64,000 nt of DNA from Costus lasius. Taxonomy: Eukaryota; Streptophyta; Magnoliopsida; Zingiberales; Costaceae. This document shows, one piece after another, positions 23,835 to 34,124 of this stretch. The translations under genes were made by a program, and so were the position numbers. Under the pieces are notes generated by a model, which was not told the DNA's origin, did not search any database, and was given only the letters and a program-made list of their open reading frames with translations. Position 1 is the stretch's first letter; the number at the start of each line of letters is the position of its first letter. The stretch spans positions 60,620,018-60,684,017 of the forward strand of contig CM050453.2 in the NCBI GenBank assembly GCA_027563935.2. The letters run 5' to 3'.

Positions 23835-26800
23835 CTAATGGTTGAGGAATCTCAAACCCATATTATTACAGTGCTTCTCATGCTTCTGCTGCGCCAGAGG
23901 CTTGGTAAGCGGGTCTGCCAGATTGTCATCTGTATGAACCTTGCATACTTTGATCTCGCCACGATCAATGATCTCCCTGATCAAATGAAACCGTCTCTGT
24001 ATGTGCTTGGACTTCTGGTGCGACCGTGGTTCCTTTGCTTGTGCAATTGCTCCAGTGTTATCACAGAAGATAACCAAAGGATCTGCACTCGAAGGAACGA
24101 CACCAAGTTCTTTCACGAACTTACGAATCCACACTGCCTCCTTGGATGCTTCCGAGGCTGCAACATACTCGGCTTCTGTTGTGGAATCAGCAACAGTTGA
24201 CTGTTTGAAACTCTTCCACACCACTGCTCCACCATTCAAGCTAAAAACATAGCCTGATTGCGATCGGAAATCATCCTGGTCAGACTGGAACGAAGCGTCA
24301 GTATATCCTTCAATACTGAGTTCTTCCTGACCACCATATATCAAGAACATATCTTTGGTCCTCCGCAGATATTTTAAGATGTTCTTGACTGCAATCCAGT
24401 GCGCCACACCTGGATTACTCTGGTAACGACTGGTCACGCTTAATCCGTAAGCGACGTCTGGGCGAGTACACAACATCGCATACATAATGGATCCAATAGC
24501 CGAAGCATAAGGCGTATTGTCCATTTCATCTTTCTCAGTCTGTGTTTGTGGACACTGACTCTTCGAAAGACTCAGACCATGTCTGACTGGAAGATATCCT
24601 CGTTTAGAATTCTCTAAATGAAATCTTTCCAGGACTTTATCGATGTAAGTACTCTGGCACAGCCCGAGAAGCCTCTTAGATCTATCCCTGTAGATCTTCA
24701 CACCTAACACATAGGCTGCTTCTCCTAGATCTTTCATCTGGAAACATTTCCTCAGCCATGCCTTAACAGCATGCATTTCAGGAATGTCATTTCCAATGAT
24801 CAAGATGTCATCGACGTAGAGGACTAGGAAAGTAATCACGCTCCCACTAAACCTCTTATATACACACGGGTCATCCTCGTTCTTGATGAAACCAAATTCA
24901 GTAACTGATTCATCAAAACGAATATTCCAGCTTCTCGATGCTTGTTTAAGTCCATAAATGGACTTCTTTAACTTGCATATTTTATGACGATCTGCTGGAT
25001 TAGTGAAACCTTCAGGTTGTGTCATATACACATCCTCATCCAGATTTCCATTAAGGAAAGCTGTTTTCACATCCATCTGCCAGATCTCATAATCGTAATA
25101 TGCAGCTATCGCAAAAAGAATCCGAATAGACTTAAACATGGCTACAGGTGAGAAAGTTTCATCATAATCTATCCCGTAGATTTGTTTGAAACCTTTCGCA
25201 ACTAGCCTGCCTTTATAGGTAACCACGTTACCATCCATGTCAATCTTCTTCTTGAAGATCCATTTACAGCCTATAGGGATTACTCCCGGAGGCGGATCAA
25301 CCAAATCCCAGACTTGGTTATCTGACATGGAGTCCATCTCGGCGCGCATAGCTTCAAGCCATCTCGCTGACTCCGGTCCACTGACCGCATCCGCATAAGT
25401 GAGGGGTTCATCATTGTCAATGATGTAGACTCCGTCATAGTGCTCAGGCTGTCGACGGATCCTACCCGATCTTCGCGGTTCCCGTGATATCTGAGCCTCA
25501 GGTTGTTCAATAACCTGTTCTACCGGCTCAGGCTCATCCAACTCTGCTTGAGCACTTTGTCCTTTCTCTGGATTCTCATCCAGTTTTATTTCTCTCCCAC
25601 TGGCCTCTTGCAGAAGAAACTCCTTCTCAAGAAATATGGCCGTACAAGCAACAAAAACCTTGTTCTCCTTGGGATCGAAGAAATAATAACCCTTAGTTTC
25701 CTTAGGGTAACCGACAAAGATACATTTCTCAGATCTGCTCTCTAGTTTCCCAGAGGCGAGCTTTTTGACATAAGCTTCGCAACCCCAGATCCTGATAAAT
25801 GTCAAGCTTGGCTGTTTCCCATACCATAACTCATATGGCGTCTTTGAAACTGCCTTGGATGGCACCCGGTTTAGTACCTTTGCAGCTGTTTCCAGTGCAA
25901 AACCCCAAAAGGAGTATGGAAGAGTAGCCTGACTCATCATAGAACGAACCATATCTAGTAACGTTCTATTTCTCCTCTCGGACACACCATTCCATTGCGG
26001 TGTTCCTGGTGGAGTGAGCTGTGAGATAATGCCACACTCTTTTAGATAGTCAGTAAATGCATGACTTAGGTATTCACCACCTCGATCTGAGCGAAGTGCC
26101 TTGATATTACGGCCTAGCTGATTTTGTACTTCATTTTTGAACTCTTTGAACTTGTCAAAAGATTCACTTTTATGTCTCATCAGATAGACATAACCATATC
26201 TACTGAAATCATCAGTAAAGGTAATGAAGTACTGATAGCCACCTCTGGCATGTTTACTAAATGGCCCACACACATCACTGTGTATAAGGTCAAGTAAACC
26301 TGAAGCCCTTTGACCTTTGTGAGGAAAAGGTGACTTCGTCATTTTACCCATTAAACAAGCCTTGCATGTATCAATCTCCTTGTAGGAGAATGATCCCAGC
26401 AGTCCATGATGATGCAACCGCTTAATGCGTTTCTCGTTAATATGGCCTAAACGACTATGCCATAGCAAGGTGCTGTCATCAGCATACTTGGCTTTCTTGA
26501 TATCAACGTTCTGTATAGAACATTCCATGTCCAACATGTATAACCCATTGCTAATTGAACCAGTTGCATAAACAATATTATCTAAAGACAAAACACACTT
26601 TGAAATATTGCATTCAAAGGAAAATCCCTTCCTGACAAGAGCAGGAATGGAGATAATATTTTTAGTTATACTGGGAACAAAGTAACAACTGTTTAGTTCT
26701 AATACAATTCCAGATGGTAAAGAAATGAAGTAGTCTCCTACAGCAACAGCAGCAACCCGTGCCCCGTTTCCAACGCGTAGGTCCACCTCATGCCGTCCCA

Positions 26801-27716
26801 CCTGCCTTCTTCTCTTGAGTTCCTGCACATTTGAACAAATGTGAACTCCACATGCAGTGTCCAACACCCATGATATAGAAGAAGAAAACATGACTTCAGT
26901 CACGAATATACCTGAGCCAGAAGCAAAGCTTCCCCTCTTGTCTCCTTGGAGCGCTTTACAGTCCTTTTTCCAGTGACCCAGCTGGCCACAGTGGAAACAC
27001 CTATATTCCTTAGACCGCTTGACCTTCTGCTTCAGAGCCTTGCTGTAATTCTTGACAGGGGCCTTGCCCTTCTTCCCCTTCTTCTTGTTCCTTGAAGGAA
27101 CCATTAAGACAGAGGTTGAAGGCTTACCCTTCAGAGTCTCCTCAGTGGTCAAGAGCATATTCAGCAGCTCTGCCGGAGTACAATCGATTTTGTTCATATT
27201 AAAATTAATAATGAACGCGTCGAATGAAGGCGGGAGAGACTGCAGAATAATGTCCACAGCAAGCTCCTGGTTGATGGTATGCCCCAGTTTCTCTAGAGCC
27301 TCCTTGTGCCCAATCATCTTGAGCACGTGAGCTCCCACTGGGCTCCCTTCAGCCAGTTTGCTCTGAAAGAAGAGCTTCGTCAAATTATAGCGTTCAGTCC
27401 TCGCCTGTGCAGCATACAGCATCTTGAGGTTCGCTATAATCTGTATAGCCGACATATCCTCATGCTGACGCTGCAGCGGTGGCGTCATAGACGCTAGCAT
27501 CAGGCAAGCGACATCAATGCTATCATTGACGTGCTTTTCATAGGCTTCCCGAACCGCCCTTGCGGCGTTCGGAGCGGGCTGCGGCGGTATCGCCGTCTCG
27601 AGGACATACAGTTTCCTCTCTGCCTTAAGAATAATCTTAAGGTGTCCAAACCAGTCAGAGAAGTTTGGCCCAGCAAACTTCTCCCTTTCCAGTAGGGATC
27701 GCACATTGAAGTTCAT
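23835..27716 (-). CDS. gag-pol: Copia-4 Gag-Pol polyprotein, intact (1,293 aa)
   Basis: One frame from MNFNVRSLLERE at 27716 to GLRFLNH at 23835, the same length as Copia-5. Gag spans about residues 1-235. A CCHC zinc knuckle follows at 240-253 (CFHCGQLGHWKKDC). The protease motif LDTACG is near 285. The integrase zinc finger uses H420, H425, C451 and C454, and the catalytic triad is D481 (IHSD), D544 (LRSD) and E580 (VSERR). The RT has YVDD at 967-970. RNase H spans about 1130-1260 (GYTDASF, EAEYVAA, FCDN). Protease before integrase before RT is the copia order. The Gag start resembles BARE/Angela Gag. It makes the capsid and the enzymes that copy RNA into DNA and insert it. Confidence 0.96.
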   Translation of the reverse strand: MNFNVRSLLEREKFAGPNFSDWFGHLKIILKAERKLYVLETAIPPQPAPNAARAVREAYEKHVNDSIDVACLMLASMTPPLQRQHEDMSAIQIIANLKMLYAAQARTERYNLTKLFFQSKLAEGSPVGAHVLKMIGHKEALEKLGHTINQELAVDIILQSLPPSFDAFIINFNMNKIDCTPAELLNMLLTTEETLKGKPSTSVLMVPSRNKKKGKKGKAPVKNYSKALKQKVKRSKEYRCFHCGQLGHWKKDCKALQGDKRGSFASGSGIFVTEVMFSSSISWVLDTACGVHICSNVQELKRRRQVGRHEVDLRVGNGARVAAVAVGDYFISLPSGIVLELNSCYFVPSITKNIISIPALVRKGFSFECNISKCVLSLDNIVYATGSISNGLYMLDMECSIQNVDIKKAKYADDSTLLWHSRLGHINEKRIKRLHHHGLLGSFSYKEIDTCKACLMGKMTKSPFPHKGQRASGLLDLIHSDVCGPFSKHARGGYQYFITFTDDFSRYGYVYLMRHKSESFDKFKEFKNEVQNQLGRNIKALRSDRGGEYLSHAFTDYLKECGIISQLTPPGTPQWNGVSERRNRTLLDMVRSMMSQATLPYSFWGFALETAAKVLNRVPSKAVSKTPYELWYGKQPSLTFIRIWGCEAYVKKLASGKLESRSEKCIFVGYPKETKGYYFFDPKENKVFVACTAIFLEKEFLLQEASGREIKLDENPEKGQSAQAELDEPEPVEQVIEQPEAQISREPRRSGRIRRQPEHYDGVYIIDNDEPLTYADAVSGPESARWLEAMRAEMDSMSDNQVWDLVDPPPGVIPIGCKWIFKKKIDMDGNVVTYKGRLVAKGFKQIYGIDYDETFSPVAMFKSIRILFAIAAYYDYEIWQMDVKTAFLNGNLDEDVYMTQPEGFTNPADRHKICKLKKSIYGLKQASRSWNIRFDESVTEFGFIKNEDDPCVYKRFSGSVITFLVLYVDDILIIGNDIPEMHAVKAWLRKCFQMKDLGEAAYVLGVKIYRDRSKRLLGLCQSTYIDKVLERFHLENSKRGYLPVRHGLSLSKSQCPQTQTEKDEMDNTPYASAIGSIMYAMLCTRPDVAYGLSVTSRYQSNPGVAHWIAVKNILKYLRRTKDMFLIYGGQEELSIEGYTDASFQSDQDDFRSQSGYVFSLNGGAVVWKSFKQSTVADSTTEAEYVAASEASKEAVWIRKFVKELGVVPSSADPLVIFCDNTGAIAQAKEPRSHQKSKHIQRRFHLIREIIDRGEIKVCKVHTDDNLADPLTKPLAQQKHEKHCNNMGLRFLNH

Positions 27717-29564
27717 GGTGTTCGTTGCTGCAGGTATCTACAACAATGCAAGAACAGCAAGGTCAGTATCAATGTATAAGAATCAATCAGGACTTAAGAA
27801 AGATTCTTTTTCTCACTATTTTATCAGGCGTGAAAAATCCAGCAAAACAGCCCGAAAGAGTAGAACTCTTTTAGTGAGATGGGATCCAGATTTCATACTT
27901 GGTCTCCGCGTCCCGCTCAGGCGAGATAAGATGCACAGAGAGTACAAGCACTAGTTTCTGGTAGGCATTCCCTGCCGATCGCCAACCCGTGCGATTCCCC
28001 TTCATCTGGGCAATGCAGCAGACTGTGCCAACTGAGTTGGTACAACACAGTCTCTGATCCCACAGATGGCTGCCTCCATGTGCTACCATATGCGCCACAT
28101 ATGTAGACTACACGGTCAAGCTGACCCAACCTACTCCCTGGACCACCATGTGCTATGCTGAGCAACGAGAAGGGATAAATCCCTGCTCTGTAACACACAG
28201 GTGTAATCCCGCACCGTCTGAAGATAGATGGACGTGCCCACTGAGTGGGTACAACACGGCTCCAACGATAATCAGAACAGTGAGGTTTCGCGTCAGAAGG
28301 CATTCGAGCTTGATATTTTTAGCGTTGGATTTTAACGGTCTTTTATCTTCTTTTTCTATCATACAATCCCTATGGTGATAGCAGAAGATAAATTTAATCA
28401 TGCAATTCTAATATTAACAAATAAAAGAAAGCATGTATCTTATGTGGTAAAAGCCCATAGCCCTAGTGAGACCTTAACCTAGCTTAAGTCTACACTTGCT
28501 CTTCATGGGTCTTTTGCTGCTCATCTGGCCCAAGCAGGTCCCTAGCACCGTTTGCAGCACTGGTGCGCCCACCAGGAATTTGCGCCAGGTCCTAGGTTCG
28601 AACCCTAGACCTTCCACCTGGTCCAGCCACTGCTGCATGCGCTTCTGCCAAGTGTGCATTGTGCTCTTGTCTAATTAAATTACAATTTAACTATCTAGAC
28701 AAGAGTGACACGCAGGTCACTTTCACATTATAAATTAATCAAAATTGTGATTCGCAGATCACAAAAATAAAATTAATTTACAACAATTAAGCCCAGGCTC
28801 GCAGGCCCCAGCACAGCACACATTAATAACGGGCAGCCCACATAAGACTAAATAGACAAACATATGCATCAATCAAGAATCATGTGATCCATACATAAAA
28901 ATTAAAATTTTTCGAAAACCCCTTGGGATCAATTTTAATTTTTCCTTATTTCCCCTACAACCTTACAACGGTCCATTACTAGGGATCCACTCAACCAACC
29001 TAGTCAGATCCACTACCCTTGCATGCACCAAGTCCTAACTGACTTGAGTTGACCATAAGGTCAACCATGCATGCGCCAGGGCTGAACGACCACACAGAGG
29101 TCTGGCAAGCGGGCGTGACCCCGGGCCTAACTCAGGTGCGTTCATTAGTCGTCTCAATCAGACATCGCTACACACCTGTCTGCAGTCGACCTATAGCCAC
29201 CATAGGCTTGCGCCGAGGTGCTAACTGGTCGACCCATTCAGGCTGTCAGATAGTCTGATCAGACATTCTGGATCTAACCTAGGGGTGACTTCAACCCTAA
29301 TAACCCATCTAAGGGTTTACAGTAGGCGGCTTAGATCTAAGGTGATACGCGCAAGAGATATAAGTTTTTGATAAAAACTCTATAACAAGTGCCAAGGCAT
29401 CATACATGCGTAACACATAAACTTACATCATGCGCAACCTTACAACATGCGTCAACTACAAGTAAAGGTTCGCATGTATTCTAGATCTAGCAAGATGGCG
29501 CATACAAGGATCACAAATCATAGCAAACATATTATCATGCGATTTAGCCTGCTCTGATACCAAT
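27717..29564 (-). other. Leader of Copia-4
   Basis: 1,848 nt. Hairpin 2 is at 28028-28040 and hairpin 1 at 28237-28249; the palindrome GTCTGATCAGAC is at 29253-29264. The primer binding site (minus-strand TGGTATCAGAGC) is at 29551-29562. No coding signal is seen. Confidence 0.82.
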
Positions 29565-31245
29565 TGCAGGGGTCCCCTTCAAGGGGGAGCGAAAAACCCT
29601 AATGGGCGCATGTGTTTCAACGCAGCGGAAATAAGGGTTTTAGGGATCATTAGCATGATATATGATCAACTATGAAAAATCGATTGCAAAATGCCAATAA
29701 GATTCATACCATCGCCATCTATGGATGAAGTGTTGGAAGCAAAAACCGAAAGGGGTCTTCTCCCTAGTCGACGCACACACGATGAAGAATGGCCTCTCCT
29801 TGTCGTCTTTGTGCTAGCAAAGCTTCAAGGGTCCTTTGCGCATGGAGGAGATGAGATCCTTGGGCTTGGCGAAGAAGAAGTTCCTCTACACTCGTCAAGA
29901 CTTTTGTCACACGAGAAGGGAGGAGATGTCGTCCGAAGTTGATGATCGACAAGGGAGTAAACACGTTGTAATCAACGTGGGCGTTGCTATCCAAAAATAG
30001 TAACCCATTACTCACTTCGGTTATGCGTTCACATGAAGTGAACCGCAACCCTCTTCTCCCATTCGAACCTTTGAACCAAGCGCTCATAACATGAGCCGGT
30101 TCAAGTGACTTTGGTTCAAGACCAAATCGGCCCAAGCAATGGTCGATCTTATTGAACCACAAGGTTCAAGATCACCGTTGATCTCTCGATGCTCTAGATC
30201 TCACTGATCTAGCATCATAACTCTCGATCGAAGCTTACCGATCTAAAGCCCTAATCAATCAAACATGATCAGACCAGATCTCACTCTCAATCAGAGTTTA
30301 ACACCCCTTTAAACTGAACTAAACAATTCAGTCCACACGATCTGACTTAAAGAAGCCATATCATCAAATTGTGCGACCCTAAGGGTTTCCTTTAAATGTC
30401 GGTAACGATAACTCACGTTATCACGATCAGTGAGGGGTATCTAGCAACACATCACTGTCTCCCGATATAAAGGAAAGAGTCTTCCAAGACTTCACCCAAA
30501 CCACAGCACAAGTGTGAATCCAATTCACTAGGCATGCATACTTCCTTTGCCACTTGATGTTCTTATTGGACAAGCCTGTCAAGCTTGTAACTCCAATATG
30601 ATGAGCATGATTAGATCAGATGAACACTGTCACCTGGGTATGGCCATACACTCTCTCAATCATCTCATCCAGGGGGGCCCTTATAGAACATCACACTCCT
30701 TAAACAAGGAGACGGCAATCCTATGTCTATCACTAGTGTCCTAACCTGACTCAAGCTCATCATCCAAGATAGTCTATAATCATTATGTTTCAAATGATAT
30801 TGAACTACCTCAAAACAATGACAATCATCATTTAGAAAACACAAGTGATCTCAAGTCAGAGGAAATGTGCCACTTGTCGCAATCAAGGAATATTCACATT
30901 GTGACAAACAATTGAACATCCTAGTAGGGTCTGTCTAGTACATCCCATGTACCCATGAGTCTACATCTTATTTCATGCTCGAAGCATCCTATAAGATTAG
31001 AACACATATTAGTCTTAACCATATCAAGGCTGTCTCATGTTCACCAAGATACATCGACCAAGGACATAATAGCATGTCAGCCCAGCTGAACAGCTTTGAG
31101 ACATTATTCAGAAGAACATATATTGCAGCAGACAATGTAGCTAACTGAATAACAACCATGCCTTTATAAACATATGAGTTTATTACATGATACTTATTAC
31201 ACTCCCATAGGCTTCAAACATTAGCCTTAAGGGCATACCCCAACA
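29565..31245 (-). repeat. 5' LTR of Copia-4
   Basis: 1,681 bp, matching 22134-23814 with visible differences such as 'gtcatccg'/'gtcgtccg' and 'gagcaagtt'/'gagccggtt'. Its outer end TGTTGGGG (minus strand) meets Copia-1 leader at 31246. Confidence 0.95.
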
Positions 31246-32494
31246 GATGGGACCCAGATTTCATACTTGGTCTCCGCGTCCCGCTCAGGCGAGATAAGAT
31301 GCACAGAGAGTGCAAGCACTAGTTTCTGGTAGGCAATGCCTGCCAATCGCCAACCCGTGTGATTCCCCTTCATCTGGGCAATCCAGCAGACTGTGCCAAC
31401 TGAGTTGGTACAACACAGTCTCTGATCCCACAGATGGCTGCCTCCATATAGCTAACATATGCCCCATATGTAGCCTACATGGTCAAGCTGACCTGACCTA
31501 CTCTCTGGACCACCACGTGCTATGCTGAGCAACGAGAAGCGATAAATCCCTTCTCTGTAACACGCAGGTGAAATCACACACCGTCTGAAGATAGATGGGC
31601 GTGCCCACTGAGTGGGTACAACACGGCCCCAACGATAGTCAGAACAGTGAGGTTTCGCGTCAGAAGGCTTACGAGCTTGATATTTTAGCGTTGGATTTTA
31701 ACGGTCCTTTTATCTTCTTAACTATCATGCAAACCCTATGGTGATAGCAGAAGATAAATAAATCATGCAATTCTAATTATTTAAACAATAAAAAAAAGCA
31801 TGATGATCTTATGTGGTAAACGCCCATCAACCCTAAGTAAGACCTTAGTTTAACTTAAGTCTTCACTTGAGCTCTCCATGGGTCTTTTGCATCTCATCTG
31901 GCCCAACCCAGGGCCCAAGCGCCCTCGGCAGCTCAGGTGCGCCCACCAGGTAAATGCGCCTGTCCCAGAGTCGAACCCTGGACCTCCCACCTGGTCAAGC
32001 CACTACTGCATGCGCCTGTGCCATGTGTGCTCCGTGCTCTTGTCTGATTAAATTATAATTTAATCTATCTAGACAAGATTGACTCGTAGGTCAATTACAC
32101 ATTATAAATTAAATAACATGTGATGCGCAGATCACAATAAAATTAATTTACAATTGAATTCCAGGCACGCAGGCCCCAGCACAGCACACATTAAAAGGGC
32201 AACCCACATAAGATTAAATAAACAAGCATCATGGCATCCAATCAACATGTGATCCAGATAAGAAAATAAAAATTTTCGAAAGCCCATTGGCATCAATTTT
32301 AATTTTCTTATGTGCCTTACTACCTTACAACGGTCCATTACTAGGGATCCACTCATTAGACCTAGTCTTATCCACTGCCCTTGCATGCACCAAGTCCTAA
32401 CTGACTTGAGTCGACCCAACGGTCAACCATGCTTGCGTTAAGGGCTGAACGACTCTCATGAGTTCAGGCAAGCGGGTGTGACCCCGGGCCCAAC
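31246..32494 (-). other. Copia-1 leader, middle piece
   Basis: Leader between the Copia-4 and Gypsy-1 insertions. Hairpin 2 is at 31396-31408 and hairpin 1 at 31604-31616. The last five bases, CCAAC (32490-32494), are the left target duplication of Gypsy-1. No gene. Confidence 0.85.
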
Positions 32495-34124
32495 TGATGT
32501 AGGACGGGGGGTCTAAAGCATTCAAACAACGCTTTTGAAAACGGATTTTGATAGATAGCTTAATAATAAGGAAAACCGAGATTAAACTAACGAGGTTTAG
32601 AAAACTAATTTTTTTGTATTTTAAATAGATAAGAAAATTCGAGTTTAACTAAGAGCAGTAAGAAAGTTCTACACTAGAAAGCAGTAACTGCAAGAAATAA
32701 ACTTACAGTGCAGCCCTTGAGAATAGAAGGGCTGTGCTTCCCGTTCTTCACCGGTCCAACTCTGGTGGAAGGTGTAGGGTGGAGCTTACAAGCAAACACA
32801 GAAGATCCGTACAAGCCACAGATTTTAATACAGGAGTAAATCAAGGGGTGAGGTTAAGCCTCACAAATTCCCTTGCTAATATTAAGCAACTAAAGAGAAG
32901 GAGGGGGAGAAAGAGAAGGAAGGGGGAAGACGCCCCTTCTTTACTCACTCCAAGCGCAAGCTACAATGTAAATAAACCAATATGAGTGTAGAGAAGAGTT
33001 CTTAGAGTCAAAATAAGAAGTGTAAAGAAGAAGAAGACTTATCCGAGAGGGTGAGAACTCCTTGAAGCCGAGGATGCTTCTCTTCTTGCTCCAAACCGAG
33101 GGTGAAGAAGGGCTCCTTGTGGTGGCGCACACAAACAAGAAGGAGGCTTCTTAGGATTTCGGTGAAGAACTAGAAGAGGGAAAAGAGGCTCGGCTAAAGA
33201 GAACTTGAACACTAACACAATTAATTAAGCTAGGCAACTAATAGACAATATATTTCATCAAGAGGTAATCGAAAATACAAGGGGGAGGTCATGCTTTTAT
33301 AGGTGAGATGAGGCTAGGGCAGGATAGTAATTGTCTTCCATGCGCCTCTTACAAAAATGGATGGAGTTTGAATTTCAAATTCATGGTGATGTGGGCGCAA
33401 ATCCTCTTCATGAGTTTCCTTCTTTGATGATCTTTGTTTGGCAACTCTTTAAGTGCTTGAGGGGATTGTCTTCTTATCTTTGGCGACAAGCTTGATGGCG
33501 CATGGACAAGGGATTTCAAAATTTGAATCCTTTCCATGAAGACATGGGCGGCAACAAGAGATGGATTCTTCTCATTAATGTCTTCATAAGTGTTCTCCTC
33601 TAATTGGGGATCTTGATGAGTAATCCCTTTGATTGTGGATCTTGATGGAGGAGATTTGAATTCATTCCTCTAGTGGTTGGCGCATATAACTTGATTGGAT
33701 GATGAGGTGGTTGATTGCTTTCTTGAAGATGCGCCCAACAAAACTAGCAAGTGAGTTATGACATGGATTGAAGTGAGCTTGGGCTTTGAAGTCCTCCTTT
33801 CCTTTTCTGGAGCTGAACTTGATGAGTGGAGCTTGAGTGACCTTGAGCTGGATCTTGAGCTGCTCCTTTCCTGATTGACCTGCCAAAATGATCCTAATGC
33901 CTACATGCACTACTTATGATGCAAGAATACATAAGTTCATGAGTTACAATGCACCACCTACTACAAGTGGACTTGCCATAATTGTCTACATGATGCATGT
34001 ATTTATTTGAAAAGTAATTACCCTAAATGCCATGCAAGAAATGGAACCCTAAGGGAACCCATATCGATTAGGTACCCTACGGGCCCGACCAGATCTCCTC
34101 AGAGCAGGGCTACTGCCTCCATCA
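32495..34124 (-). repeat. 3' LTR of Gypsy-1
   Basis: 1,630 bp, starting TGATGGAGGCAG and ending GTCCTACATCA on the minus strand. It contains a purine-rich tract near 32890-32930. The pol frame runs 76 bp into it and stops at 34049. Confidence 0.95.

Larger units (their letters stand above)
22134..31245 (-). mobile_element. Copia-4: complete, coding-intact Ty1-copia element, minus strand
   Basis: 9,112 bp with two 1,681-bp LTRs (22134-23814 and 29565-31245) that differ at about five positions by eye, the lowest divergence of any pair here. It has the polypurine tract at 23815-23825, an intact gag-pol frame, a full leader and primer binding site. Everything needed for autonomous movement appears present. 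It lies in the Copia-1 leader but lacks a target duplication and carries a primer-site remnant on its left, so its insertion was unusual. Confidence 0.93.

Noticed and set aside
22134..31245. Copia-4 as part of a tandem array made by unequal LTR recombination
   Set aside because: The left flank ends and the right flank resumes at the same place in the Copia-1 leader, four bases apart. That is expected for an insertion and would be a coincidence for recombination.
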